Positions 43,496-52,156 of a DNA stretch of 64,000 nt are shown here, one piece after another. The DNA comes from JAJDAT01 sp964570665 (GTDB lineage Bacteria > Nitrospinota > Nitrospinia > Nitrospinales > JAJDAT01). The translations under genes and the position numbers were made by a program. The stretch spans positions 186,001-250,000 of the forward strand of contig CAZMZH010000001.1 in assembly GCA_964570665.1 (NCBI GenBank), read 5' to 3'. The notes beneath the pieces are model-generated. The model saw nothing but the letters and a program-made list of their open reading frames with translations, did not search any database and was not told the DNA's origin. The stretch's first letter is position 1; each line of letters starts with the position of its first letter.

Positions 43496-44479
43496 TTAAG
43501 AGGCAATATTTTGAATGATTTTAGCCGCATGTTTTGCCGAATAAGTCAATATCATTTGGGCTCCAGCTCTTTTTATAGAAAGTAACACTTCCATAATAAC
43601 TCGATCCCCATCTAACCATCCCTTTTCCGAAGCGGCATGCGCCATAGAATACTCTCCGCTCACGTTATAAGCGGCTAGCGGAATAGAAAACTCTTGTTTT
43701 ATTTTATAAATAACATCCAAATAGGATAAAGCAGGCTTTACCATAATTATATCGGCGCCTTCTTCAATATCTTGGGCAACCTCCCGAATGCTTTCTTCGC
43801 CATTGGCAGGATCCATTTGGTAGGAACACCGATCTCCGAATTCGGGGGACGAGTCGGCAGCCTCTCTAAAGGGTCCATAAAATGCCGACGCATATTTTGC
43901 GGCATAAGACATTATGACGCTATCTTCAAACCCCGATTGATCTAAAGCTTCGCGAATAGCGCCCACTCTCCCGTCCATCATATCCGAGGGAGCTACAATA
44001 TCCGCGCCTGCCATTGTATGGGTTAAAGCCATTTTAGCCAATAGCTCAAGAGTGGGATCGTTTAATATTTTTCCGTTTTCAACCAGCCCGCAATGACCAT
44101 GGTCTGTATACTCGTCAATACACACGTCAGTAATCACGACTATTTCAGGAACGGCAGATTTGATCTCCCGAACTGCTCTTTGCACAATACCGTCTGGGTT
44201 ATACGCCTCGGTACCTTGAGCGTCTTTCTTATCGGGAATCCCAAATAAAATAACGGAAGGAATGCCCATGTTCCAACACTCCTTAACCTCGTTAACTAAT
44301 AAATCTATAGACCAACGAAAATTCCCAGGCATGGAACCAATCTCAGATTTAATTCCTCGTCCTTCGCAAACAAATAATGGATAAATTAAATCGTCAACGG
44401 ACACTCTGGTCTCGCGGACCATTCTCATGATCGCGTCGTTTTTTCTCAATCTTCTCAATCTATGTGTTGGAAAAGGCAT
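43496..44479 (-). CDS. hemB: Delta-aminolevulinic acid dehydratase (porphobilinogen synthase)
   Basis: This 327-residue enzyme joins two 5-aminolevulinates to porphobilinogen in tetrapyrrole synthesis. The Schiff-base lysines are in S-Y-A-A-K-Y-A-S-A-F-Y-G-P-F and M-V-K-P-A-L-S-Y-L-D. The metal-binding region reads V-C-I-D-E-Y-T-D-H-G-H-C-G. One cysteine of the zinc-type C-x-C is Asp here, so a magnesium-type or mixed enzyme is likely. D-R-C-S-Y-Q-M-D-P-A-N is also standard. Length is normal. Confidence 0.96.
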   Translation of the reverse strand: MPFPTHRLRRLRKNDAIMRMVRETRVSVDDLIYPLFVCEGRGIKSEIGSMPGNFRWSIDLLVNEVKECWNMGIPSVILFGIPDKKDAQGTEAYNPDGIVQRAVREIKSAVPEIVVITDVCIDEYTDHGHCGLVENGKILNDPTLELLAKMALTHTMAGADIVAPSDMMDGRVGAIREALDQSGFEDSVIMSYAAKYASAFYGPFREAADSSPEFGDRCSYQMDPANGEESIREVAQDIEEGADIIMVKPALSYLDVIYKIKQEFSIPLAAYNVSGEYSMAHAASEKGWLDGDRVIMEVLLSIKRAGAQMILTYSAKHAAKIIQNIAS

Positions 44480-44855
44480 TTGTTCTAATTTATTTTAAAA
44501 TTTATATTTCGGTTACGAAATTACTAAAGAATCAAATTCGTTTTTTCAAACAAGAATCCATTATTTCATTATCCGTAGCCAATCGCAAACCATCATGAAA
44601 ACCTCTCTTTTTCCATCAACAAACGTTTTGATAAACTATTTAGTTTTAAATTGCCTTTATTAAGCTAAAGAGTTTTTAAATAATTTTGGAAAACTGAATA
44701 ATTGATAAGATCCGGATAAGAAAAAATTAAATTTATAAATACCGTCATTTTTTTGGCTTACTCAGAATGACATACAGCTCTAAACGCGAAACCTCAAAAG
44801 CCATAAACCCAATAAAAGCAAACACTTTTAACGCCTAAAACCCTTAAATAATAAT
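44480..44855. other. AT-rich gap upstream of the sigma54 promoter
   Basis: About 375 bases between the hemB start and the sigma54 site. No ORF of useful length, hairpin-T tract or tRNA was seen. It would hold the hemB promoter and any enhancer sites for a sigma54 activator, but I could not define these by eye. Confidence 0.4.
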
Positions 44856-44873
44856 TTGGCACGTAAACTGCTT
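44856..44873 (+). promoter_or_regulatory. Sigma54 (RpoN) promoter
   Basis: TTGGCACG (44856-44863), four bases, then CTGCTT (44868-44873). The invariant GG (44858-44859) and GC (44870-44871) are separated by exactly ten bases, and the -24 box is a full consensus match; the -12 box differs at one position. It lies 65 bases before the ATG of the 74-residue gene at 44939 in the right orientation. Such promoters require an activator ATPase and often IHF. Confidence 0.8.
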
Positions 44874-44938
44874 ATTAATAAAGATATTACGCTTTTTTGA
44901 CGACAAGAATTAAAACAGCATTTATTTAGGGAGTTTTT

Positions 44939-45163
44939 ATGGAAACCAACTACACAACTCAAGATTGGGTTTATGAAAAAGTTTATTCAACTTTATTTCA
45001 AGCAATTTCTTCATCAAGCGAAGTAAAAAAAGTTTTGATGGAACTACAGGAAAAAAACTTAATTCAAGATATGGACGTTATAAATCTAATTTTAAGTTTT
45101 GATGAACTTTCCAAACTAACGGAAGATTTAACGACACCTTCGGAAATGGTGGGTTTGAATTAA
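44939..45163 (+). CDS. Small protein of unknown function under sigma54 control
   Basis: This is a 74-residue cytosolic-looking protein with no signal peptide or membrane helix. It is mainly helical and acidic: Y-E-K-V-Y-S-T-L-F-Q-A-I-S-S-S-S, then V-L-M-E-L-Q-E-K-N-L-I-Q-D-M, and F-D-E-L-S-K-L-T-E-D-L. AGGGAG (44928-44933) precedes the ATG and a sigma54 promoter lies 65 bases upstream, so expression is well supported. I do not recognise the family. It stands alone, with a convergent glycosyltransferase gene 120 bases downstream. RpoN control points to a role in motility, nitrogen or envelope stress, which is inference. Confidence 0.75.
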   Translation: METNYTTQDWVYEKVYSTLFQAISSSSEVKKVLMELQEKNLIQDMDVINLILSFDELSKLTEDLTTPSEMVGLN

Positions 45164-45283
45164 AAAAATTAATTAAAATAGTTTGAGGTTACTTTTTTAA
45201 TTTTACTTCCAAAATTAGATAACGGTAATCTGCGATAACATTATCTAAAACTAATGCCATAAACTCGGGACTCTATTTTCTTA

Positions 45284-47467
45284 TTAATTACTAGCGATAT
45301 TAAATACAAAATCTAGGCAACAAGATTCGTCTTTATTTGGAAAAAACGTTTTTCCAAAAAGCTTTAATTGGAAATTCCCTTTTTTCAATTCTAAACCGGA
45401 AGGCAAATCTACGTTTCTATACCAATGAAAGTTTTCAACGACTAATTTTTGCGATGTATTGGCAACCCACGATTCAGGTTCAATGATAGGAATCGAAAAG
45501 GGTTTCGAATTTCCATTTAAATCGTCTGTTATTATTTGCAAATCTAACTGCTTAATTTGTATTAAATCTCGTAATTTTTTCCCCCAACTATAGAAAAAAA
45601 TATCGCTGTGGACACGATATTGTTCTCCCTGTTTTTTTATAGAAATTGTAACCTTAATGGGAGTATTCCATTCTGGTTTAAAGAAAATAGCCGTTTTTTT
45701 CCATTTTTTTAATGTAGAGTTTATTTCAAAATTTTCCTCCTTCGATATTTCTTTATATACAACTTCATCTCCTAATTTTTGATTTATTCCAAAACTTTCT
45801 TTTAAATAATCCCTGGTCTTTTGACTCACTGCAAAAGGGTTAAATAAATTTGTGTAACAGGGTTGGTCATATTTTTTAAAGTAGGAAAAAGAAATAAGAT
45901 TTCTTTCGATTCCGAAGATATTAAGAGTAAAAAAGAGAACGTTTTTGGGCTGATGAAGAACGGTTTTATCGTCAAAGAAATATTTTAATTTTGAAAAAAT
46001 TTTTTCTGGAATTCCAATAGATTTTTCAACACTCTCTCCTCTTGGGACAATATAAAAACAAGGTTTGTTTGGCGCATCTTGATTGGATAAATCTCGCTGA
46101 TTACTACTTGAGGCATTTAAAAGTCTTATTGGTTGGATCGATTCGCCTTCTAAGTATACATTTGAGAAAAATTCTTCAGGAGATAATTCTAATTTTTTCA
46201 TTAAAGCTGGAAATAACCATTTAAGTTTTTGTGGATTATAAAAATTTCCAGTCCTAATATTTTGGCTCCAAAGGTTATTATTTTTTCTAATAAAATTAAA
46301 ATCCACATATGCCATTTGCCCTAATGCCGCTATGATTAGAAAACAAAAAACGTTTTGAAAAAGTTTTGCTGAAAAACTTTGAATAACCAGAAAAATAAAT
46401 CGCGCCTTTAATAATATGACAGGAATAATAAAAATAAAATAATGCCAAAAATGCCACAATGTAGGAGGATTGGTGATTTCATAAATAATGGCGGGGATAT
46501 AAAAAGCTATTAGTAAAACGACCTCTTTTCTACAAGACTCAAGGCCACTTTTTCTAAAGTTTTGCGCCGAGAATATTACAAGACCCCAAAAACTAATAAG
46601 GCTGAAAAAATAACTTACTCTTGGAATATATTCCGGAAACCCGTAAAACTTGAATAAAGAAGTACCTTGATTAATCCGGACAAATAGATTTTGTAGCGAA
46701 ACAATTTCAAAAACTTTTAAAAAATTAAATTCTTGTTTGAAAAAAGCTTCGGTAATTTTTATATTCGTTTCATAAAATTGCTGTTTGTATATGAAATAGG
46801 GCAAAAAACAGAGCGCCAATAAAATTAAAGTCAGGAAAACATCTTTTTGATTTATTTTTATTTTAAAGAATATTAGAACCAAAAAAGGAATCAAATAATA
46901 GGTAGCCATTGAAAAATGCATTTGGATACCTAAAGAAATAATAAAAATAATTACTGGAAAGTATTTTGTGTTTTTTTCGAAAGAAAATTTGAATAACGAA
47001 AAGAAAAAAACGAAAATCAACGGGAACATGAAGGTTGGATTTATAGGAAACCCAGCGCTATCTAGATGAACAAGATTAAAGGAAAGCAATATGGTTGCAA
47101 AAGCCGAGGTTGCCCAACCAAAGTACTTACGAATAAACCAAATAAAAAAAACGATTGAAAGTAGATTTAAAATTAAGTTAAAGGCAAATATAGAATCGTA
47201 CGAATAATTAAAAAACAAAGGGATTGCTAAAAAAACATACAAAAAAGGACCTAATAGTCTTCCGCCATAATTCCTTTCGGGTCCAGCTAATGGAATGTAA
47301 TCCCCATCAAACAGATGAAAAGCTCGATCAAAATCGCGAGTCACCCACTCCGTAATCCTAACCACGTCAAGGGCTTCCAACCGAAGATATACTCCAAATA
47401 CCAAAAACAAAAAAACGGCAAGAATCAAATATCTTTGGTCAACTTTAAATATCGTATCTTTTTGCAT
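45284..47467 (-). CDS. Large integral-membrane glycosyltransferase-like protein
   Basis: This is a 727-residue protein whose first about 430 residues contain some ten to twelve hydrophobic helices, followed by a soluble C-terminal region of about 280 residues. Near the N-terminus after the first helix is W-V-T-R-D-F-D-R-A-F with an acidic pair, and soon G-P-E-R-N-Y-G-G-R-L-L-G-P-F. This layout is typical of the GT-C fold (PMT/ArnT-like) enzymes that use polyprenyl-phosphate sugars. The C-terminal part is beta-rich and unrecognised. The exact donor and acceptor are unknown. It is a single gene. Confidence 0.6.
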   Translation of the reverse strand: MQKDTIFKVDQRYLILAVFLFLVFGVYLRLEALDVVRITEWVTRDFDRAFHLFDGDYIPLAGPERNYGGRLLGPFLYVFLAIPLFFNYSYDSIFAFNLILNLLSIVFFIWFIRKYFGWATSAFATILLSFNLVHLDSAGFPINPTFMFPLIFVFFFSLFKFSFEKNTKYFPVIIFIISLGIQMHFSMATYYLIPFLVLIFFKIKINQKDVFLTLILLALCFLPYFIYKQQFYETNIKITEAFFKQEFNFLKVFEIVSLQNLFVRINQGTSLFKFYGFPEYIPRVSYFFSLISFWGLVIFSAQNFRKSGLESCRKEVVLLIAFYIPAIIYEITNPPTLWHFWHYFIFIIPVILLKARFIFLVIQSFSAKLFQNVFCFLIIAALGQMAYVDFNFIRKNNNLWSQNIRTGNFYNPQKLKWLFPALMKKLELSPEEFFSNVYLEGESIQPIRLLNASSSNQRDLSNQDAPNKPCFYIVPRGESVEKSIGIPEKIFSKLKYFFDDKTVLHQPKNVLFFTLNIFGIERNLISFSYFKKYDQPCYTNLFNPFAVSQKTRDYLKESFGINQKLGDEVVYKEISKEENFEINSTLKKWKKTAIFFKPEWNTPIKVTISIKKQGEQYRVHSDIFFYSWGKKLRDLIQIKQLDLQIITDDLNGNSKPFSIPIIEPESWVANTSQKLVVENFHWYRNVDLPSGLELKKGNFQLKLFGKTFFPNKDESCCLDFVFNIASN

Positions 47468-47646
47468 AAAGTAAAAGTCTAGGTAAGACAGATCAAAAAA
47501 GGATCCATAATATGCGGTGATAATGGGATGAGTTATCTCTAAGAATCTTTAAGAATCCCAAGAAAATCTATATAAAACGGTAGGCTTTGAAAAAAATCAA
47601 ACGTATAAAATAAATCTTAAAAAATAGAAGAGAGCTACAAAAAAGA

Positions 47647-47832
47647 TTAGTTTTGTTGAAATATTTTTGAGTCGCAAGCGATGTACTTGATTTGTCGCAT
47701 TGGAACAATCAAAACTTGATCTGAGGTGGTGATTTCCAAAACTTCTAAATCGTCGCTAATAAAGTGTTTTAAAGTATTTTCTAGCTTAATTTCCTGATTA
47801 TCTATAAAAAAAACTTTTAACCAATATTCCAC
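47647..47832 (-). CDS. Small beta-rich protein of unknown function
   Basis: This is a 61-residue protein starting at GTG 47832, six bases after GAGG; an in-frame TTG two codons earlier abuts the GAGG too closely. The pattern W-L-K-V-F-F-I-D-N-Q-E, then L-E-V-L-E-I-T-T and V-L-I-V-P-M-R-Q-I-K-Y-I suggests a small beta-barrel. It lies 71 bases downstream of the radical SAM gene in the same direction. It lacks the features of a RiPP precursor (leader/core, Gly-Gly or Cys-rich core). Function unknown. Confidence 0.6.
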   Translation of the reverse strand: MEYWLKVFFIDNQEIKLENTLKHFISDDLEVLEITTSDQVLIVPMRQIKYIACDSKIFQQN

Positions 47833-47903
47833 CGACAACCTCTTTTCTAACGTTATTTAGAGTAAACCGTTCCTTAAATATTCTTTAACAATCCATCAGC
47901 ATA

Positions 47904-49118
47904 TTAATTGGGCAATGCCACAGCTTCAAACTTTTTTGAAAGCGGATTGTTTACATAATCTTCAACGTAATTTTTCACGTATCCCTTTTCGTATAATTTT
48001 CGATTTGAAAAATAAGTATTGGCTTTATGCAATATCTTAAATCTTATCCTAGGAAATTTAGCTTTAAACTCGTCAAAAGTTTCGCCCGCGATATCAATTT
48101 CCTCATCAGCCGCTCTTTCCATAATCACTTTAGGCAAATAAACCTGAGTTTGGTCGGTCAACACTTGCGCAACATCGCTAAACGTTAAAAGAGTCGAGCA
48201 ATCGGAATCTCCTCCAAGAGTCGCATTTGGAGTATATAAGTATCTCGCGCGATTCTTTCTGAATAAGTTTAAAATCCGGTATACGCTTCCAGCGGCCACA
48301 ACCCAATCTTTTTTATCTAATTCACAAGCGTCGAACACTTTAATTATCTTTTTCCGGTTCAAAAAAGCCGTAATATAAGATTGCGTATGAATCATTTGTG
48401 AGTTCGGCAAATTCATATCGTACATTCTTTGAGCTTCGTCCGCTAAATGCCTTTCTCCTTGCCGCATCAATTCAGTGGTATCCGCATCGATGTATTTCAA
48501 AGGAGTGAGACACCCTACCCAAATATTACAATTTTTATTAATATTTGAGATTGTTTTTGCGTCTTTCGCCATTGTATCCGGCCCTAAAGAATAAAAATTT
48601 GCCGAAGTTACGGCGGGCCCATCTAAGATTTTCAATACCTGATCAATTGTTGGCGCATGAGGCATTAACTTTTTCCGGTAAGGACTCAAAGTTATCACCG
48701 ATAACTCAAAGTTTATTCTTCCAGGAAATCTTTCAGCTAATTGGTTAATTCTTTTAGGTTCGACATAGCCGACTGTAAACATCGTCACCTTTTTATCGGT
48801 GGTCTCAAGAAATTCTTCCATCCAATCTAGCGCCTTTGGGTGGAGAAAAATATCTGTCCACTCCATGTATTCATTGCCGCCCCATACCCAGGAATCGTCT
48901 TCTTTATCTTTTACTCCACGAATGTGGTTGAGCATAAACTGCCACTGCTCTTCAGTTGTCAAGGGAGTATCAAAAGTTTTACGATAACTAATATCCATTT
49001 CATAGCAAAAGGCACATTTCACAGGGCAAGTTTTTCCAAGACTAAGAGGCACCTTATGATCGTGGATTTCCTTTAAAAAAACTTCCGCTAATGTTGTTTC
49101 CTGCTCTAAAACTGACAT
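47904..49118 (-). CDS. Radical SAM protein
   Basis: This is a 404-residue enzyme with the [4Fe-4S]-binding motif C-P-V-K-C-A-F-C (CxxxCxxC) near residue 32. ATG 49118, preceded by AGGGA, is preferred over the in-frame upstream start at 49163, which overlaps the TPR gene. The core shows W-V-W-G-G-N-E and later strands such as I-N-F-E-L-S-V-I-T. There is no B12 or SPASM cysteine cluster in the tail, which instead has scattered single Cys. The partner is a TPR protein 22 bases upstream. The reaction and substrate are unknown. Confidence 0.82.
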   Translation of the reverse strand: MSVLEQETTLAEVFLKEIHDHKVPLSLGKTCPVKCAFCYEMDISYRKTFDTPLTTEEQWQFMLNHIRGVKDKEDDSWVWGGNEYMEWTDIFLHPKALDWMEEFLETTDKKVTMFTVGYVEPKRINQLAERFPGRINFELSVITLSPYRKKLMPHAPTIDQVLKILDGPAVTSANFYSLGPDTMAKDAKTISNINKNCNIWVGCLTPLKYIDADTTELMRQGERHLADEAQRMYDMNLPNSQMIHTQSYITAFLNRKKIIKVFDACELDKKDWVVAAGSVYRILNLFRKNRARYLYTPNATLGGDSDCSTLLTFSDVAQVLTDQTQVYLPKVIMERAADEEIDIAGETFDEFKAKFPRIRFKILHKANTYFSNRKLYEKGYVKNYVEDYVNNPLSKKFEAVALPN

Positions 49119-49140
49119 TTTAAATTCCCTAGATAAGTAA

Positions 49141-49476
49141 TCAACCTTCGTCCCAATCGCCAAAAGTTTTGAGTAACATTTCGTCGATTGGAACTAAATC
49201 TCTTTGATCTTCAGATAGTTCTCTTACCAAAGAATGTAAATGAGTTGCCCCACAGCCCATATAAGCGACGCTCTCTTGCAGCAGTTTATAAGATCCCTGC
49301 TTTAGTAACTTTGTAAATTTATCTAAATGCTCTGGATCAAAAGGATTGACCAAAGAACATTCTCTGAATCTATCGATTGCTTCTTTATATTGCTTTTTCT
49401 CGTGGAAATTATAGCCTTCTCTAAAAAGGTCTTGTGCATGTCGCACTTCTTCCACAGTCGCGGGTTGTCTATCCAT
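49141..49476 (-). CDS. Small TPR-like protein paired with the radical SAM enzyme
   Basis: This 111-residue protein carries a TPR-type helix pair (F-R-E-G-Y-N-F-H-E-K-K-Q-Y-K-E-A-I-D-R-F-R-E-C), with a following P-F-D-P-E-H-L-D-K-F. The C-terminal part has a Y-M-G-C-G-A-T-H-L-H-S-L segment with Cys and His that may bind metal. It ends in an acidic tail (T-F-G-D-W-D-E-G). Its stop is 22 bases before the radical SAM start, so both are one unit and the protein may present a substrate. Function is unknown. Confidence 0.72.
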   Translation of the reverse strand: MDRQPATVEEVRHAQDLFREGYNFHEKKQYKEAIDRFRECSLVNPFDPEHLDKFTKLLKQGSYKLLQESVAYMGCGATHLHSLVRELSEDQRDLVPIDEMLLKTFGDWDEG

Positions 49477-49771
49477 AATAATTCTTATCTTCCGATTTTA
49501 CTGGGTTTAAACAATTTATTATATAAAACGGATTTTTCGGATGTCTATTGTATTTTGAATTAGAAGAGGTGTCAATCAAGTACATAAACAATGGGTAAAT
49601 TAGCAAAGGTGAGCGCTAAATTTGGAAGGGGGCTTTGGCATTGCGCTAGTTCTGGAAAATCTATCTACAATTACGATAAATCAATACCAAAAACCAACGC
49701 AATGACACAAAAAAGCACAAACCCATCGTTTTCTTCAAAAAGCCGATAAAACTCGGGTTATTCGATAAAAA
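49477..49771. other. Gap with no supported gene
   Basis: About 295 bases upstream of the TPR/radical SAM pair and downstream of the small lipoprotein gene. A plus-strand frame from 49591 to 49749 encodes 52 residues but has no ribosome-binding site and an unconvincing composition, so it is not called. No repeat or RNA gene was recognised. Confidence 0.4.
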
Positions 49772-49882
49772 TTATTTACCTTCGGGTTTTACCTGTTGTC
49801 CGTGCGGAAATTTCTGTTCTAAGCAACCACTCGTAGATATTACGAGAATCCCCAAAATTAGAATGGCGATCAATTTTTTCAT
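49772..49882 (-). CDS. 36-residue lipoprotein, LptM/YifL-like in layout
   Basis: This is a 36-codon gene too short for usual gene callers. ATG 49882 is preceded by GAGGAG at eight bases. It begins M-K-K-L-I-A-I-L-I-L-G-I-L-V-I, with a lipobox S-T-S-G-C, then a short hydrophilic tail E-Q-K-F-P-H-G-Q-Q-V-K-P-E-G-K. The mature peptide is about 17 residues. This matches the layout of tiny proteobacterial lipoproteins such as LptM, which helps LptD assembly, but sequence similarity is too slight to name it. Confidence 0.75.
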   Translation of the reverse strand: MKKLIAILILGILVISTSGCLEQKFPHGQQVKPEGK

Positions 49883-50015
49883 CCAACCATCTCCTCAATG
49901 ATCTAAATTTCTAATACGTCAAAACCTTGGAATGTTTCGAGACATTGCTTTTTATCAGTTATTAACCAACAATTCAATCAAATTCTTGTATTCTGGAGCC
50001 AAAAATCCAAACAAG

Positions 50016-50507
50016 TCACCCTAAAACACCCGTTTTTTTGTTTCGGAATCGATTTTTAGCCTGCGCATATTTTTGAATCAACCTGGGAGCCGCCCATAAA
50101 CCTAAAAAGTAAAATACAATTCCAGCAGGAATTCCAACTATAAGTCCGCCTACCCAAAGGGCAAGAAATAAATCGTTGCCTGCAGACCAAAATCCTTGAA
50201 AGGTAGGATGCGAAAGAAAACTGAAATCTTGAGGGTTCCCTAAAACAGTAGAGCCTATCTTATAGGTGCCTGCGTAAAATAATGGAATTGTAAGGGGATT
50301 TGTTATTCCAGCGCCTAGGGCCGCTAAAAACTTATTTCCTTTGAAAATAGCCGCAACAAATATAGCGGTTAATGTCTGAAACCCTAAAGTGGGAGTAAAA
50401 CCGACGAATACTCCAATTCCTAAGCCGCGAGCGATTACTTCAGGCGAGCCTTGCGATCTAAGAAATCGATAATAAATATAAAGATACGATCTTTTTAAAA
50501 AATTCAT
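50016..50507 (-). CDS. DUF2062 membrane protein
   Basis: This is a 163-residue inner-membrane protein of the DUF2062 family. The hallmark region is R-G-L-G-I-G-V-F-V-G-F-T-P-T-L-G-F-Q-T, followed by N-K-F-L-A-A-L-G-A-G-I-T-N-P and P-L-F-Y-A-G-T-Y. Three to four membrane helices are likely; the C-terminus is basic. The function of the family is unproven. The 330-base upstream gap separates it from birA, which is divergent. Confidence 0.85.
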   Translation of the reverse strand: MNFLKRSYLYIYYRFLRSQGSPEVIARGLGIGVFVGFTPTLGFQTLTAIFVAAIFKGNKFLAALGAGITNPLTIPLFYAGTYKIGSTVLGNPQDFSFLSHPTFQGFWSAGNDLFLALWVGGLIVGIPAGIVFYFLGLWAAPRLIQKYAQAKNRFRNKKTGVLG

Positions 50508-50837
50508 TTAGTCATTAGAGAGTTAGCCATTAGCTTTTTAAAGAAGTCTTTTATGCGCATAAAGCTCTCCAAAACACTAAAACCGAATTTAAAAATGGGA
50601 ATATTCGCAGAATAGTTTGCAAAAACCTCAATTTAGATTAGATATTGACGTTCGAAATTTTCGATTTTTTTGTAATCTCATAAAATTAGGCAGAAAAAAA
50701 TAAGAAAGATAAATCAAGAATTTAAAAACTAATATTTTATTTATAATAACTTAGGTAAGATATTTTCCCTAAAAAACTACCCAATCAAGCATCGCAAATC
50801 ATTATACGTTAAAACTTGTTAGAGTTGGATATCAAAC
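50508..50837. other. Divergent intergenic region between DUF2062 and birA
   Basis: A 330-base AT-rich region that should hold promoters for both flanking genes. A perfect 13-base palindrome TCGAAATTTTCGA lies at 50652-50664, next to a TTGACG (50645-50650), and could be an operator. No matching -10 at standard spacing was seen. No gene recognised. Confidence 0.4.
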
Positions 50838-51614
50838 ATGTCACAGTTTACAAATCAAAAATTCAAAAACCTCGACGTTAAATTAATAGGAAAAAGAATT
50901 ATTGTCTTAGAAGAAGTCGAATCGACAAATGACGAAATCAAAAAGTACTTAAAAGAGGACGAAGGGTTAGTTGTTATTGCAAATTCTCAAACTCAAGGGC
51001 GCGGTCGGCTTGGAAGGAGTTGGCATTCTCCAAAAGGGACGGGTATTTATCTTTCTGCCTTGGTCAAACCTAATATAAAACTAGAACTATTGCCTCCAAT
51101 CACTCTTGCCGCAGGTTTAGCTTCCGTATTGGCAATCAAAAGTTTCAGCAAATCTTCCCCCTATCTGAAATGGCCTAATGATATTTTAATAAAAGGTAAA
51201 AAAGTGTCGGGTATCTTGTGCGAACTATGCGACAGCAATCCCTTAAGCCTAATCATTGGCATAGGCATTAACGCAAATCAGGAAACTAAACATTTTCAGG
51301 AACCTTTAAAAGAAATCGCAACTTCTCTTTTACTGGAAAATGGAGCGAAAGTGGATAGGGAGAGCTTAACAATTTCCTTAATATCTTCATTGGATAAAGT
51401 TTATAACGAATTTCTTGACAATGGGATCCCTTCAATTGTCAAGCAATGGACCGATCACACGGATTTATTTGGGAAGAAAATAACAATAGTTCAAGGCGGT
51501 GTCGTTTATACAGGTACCGCTTTACGCTTAACTGAAGAAGGACAATTAGAAATGAGTTTTAAAGAGGGAAAATCCTTATTTTTTGACAGCGGAGAAATCG
51601 CTCACATTGGTTAA
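50838..51614 (+). CDS. birA: Biotin-protein ligase without N-terminal DNA-binding domain
   Basis: This 258-residue enzyme attaches biotin to the carboxyl-carrier protein through biotinyl-AMP. The nucleotide/biotin loop Q-G-R-G-R-L-G-R-S-W-H-S-P is at about 52-64. L-K-W-P-N-D-I-L-I and K-V-S-G-I-L-C-E follow, and a short C-terminal SH3-like domain ends the protein. The N-terminal winged helix of E. coli BirA is absent, so it is a group I ligase and should not repress bio genes. It converges on the Slp gene (10-base gap). Confidence 0.94.
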   Translation: MSQFTNQKFKNLDVKLIGKRIIVLEEVESTNDEIKKYLKEDEGLVVIANSQTQGRGRLGRSWHSPKGTGIYLSALVKPNIKLELLPPITLAAGLASVLAIKSFSKSSPYLKWPNDILIKGKKVSGILCELCDSNPLSLIIGIGINANQETKHFQEPLKEIATSLLLENGAKVDRESLTISLISSLDKVYNEFLDNGIPSIVKQWTDHTDLFGKKITIVQGGVVYTGTALRLTEEGQLEMSFKEGKSLFFDSGEIAHIG

Positions 51615-51624
51615 AATCTAAACT

Positions 51625-52113
51625 TCAAATAGAACCGCTCACACCCACCCCAACTCGAAACCCAGGTTGAAAGTCCCAGGGTTGATTTTTGGACCACACA
51701 TGGTATTCAACAGCCCTTATTACTAAATAATTATAGGATATTTGGTGAACAGGTAATTTTTTCGTGCCTTCTAGTTTGCCAACAAGAGTAAGTTTCACGC
51801 CCTTTTTGATCTTGTCTTTTTCTAAAGAGTTATCAAAAACAACCAAAAATCTTCCTAACGTTTCGTCGTTTTCCAAGGGTTGCAATCGCAGGTCCAAATC
51901 AGCCTGGAACATTGAAAGACGATTATTGTCGCTATCAATTTGAATAACGATCCCGCCTATCAAGATAGTTTTTCCAACAAACTTATCCGGAGTTTTAAAA
52001 AGCTCTTTTAACGATACGTCCTTATCTACTTTTTGAGAAGTTGCGTTTGAAATAACCGGAGCGCAACTAAAACAAAAAGCCGACAAAACTAGCAATACAA
52101 AAAATGATTTCAT
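51625..52113 (-). CDS. Slp-family outer-membrane lipoprotein (copy 1)
   Basis: This 162-residue protein has a signal peptide (K-S-F-F-V-L-L-V-L) and probable lipid Cys17 in C-F-S-C-A-P. The mature part shows the Slp pattern: V-S-L-K-E-L-F-K-T-P-D-K-F-V-G-K, then I-L-I-G-G-I-V-I and G-R-F-L-V-V-F. The lipobox is non-ideal. Slp is a stationary-phase or starvation-induced lipoprotein in enterobacteria. It lies 43 bases downstream of a second Slp gene, so the pair is a tandem duplication or diverged family. Confidence 0.82.
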   Translation of the reverse strand: MKSFFVLLVLSAFCFSCAPVISNATSQKVDKDVSLKELFKTPDKFVGKTILIGGIVIQIDSDNNRLSMFQADLDLRLQPLENDETLGRFLVVFDNSLEKDKIKKGVKLTLVGKLEGTKKLPVHQISYNYLVIRAVEYHVWSKNQPWDFQPGFRVGVGVSGSI

Positions 52114-52156
52114 GAGAACTCGACTCGCCCTTATTGATGGAAATCAATTATTGAAT

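Noticed and set aside
47647..47832. RiPP precursor peptide next to the radical SAM gene
   Set aside because: Composition suggests a folded beta-rich protein; no leader/core division or Cys/Gly-rich core.
47904..49118. Anaerobic sulfatase-maturing enzyme acting on the sulfatase-like protein
   Set aside because: The extra cysteine clusters of anSME are missing, the genes are 5 kb apart, and the sulfatase signature is degenerate.
49591..49749. 52-codon plus-strand frame
   Set aside because: No ribosome-binding site, Ser/Lys-rich sequence without recognisable pattern, in an otherwise empty gap.
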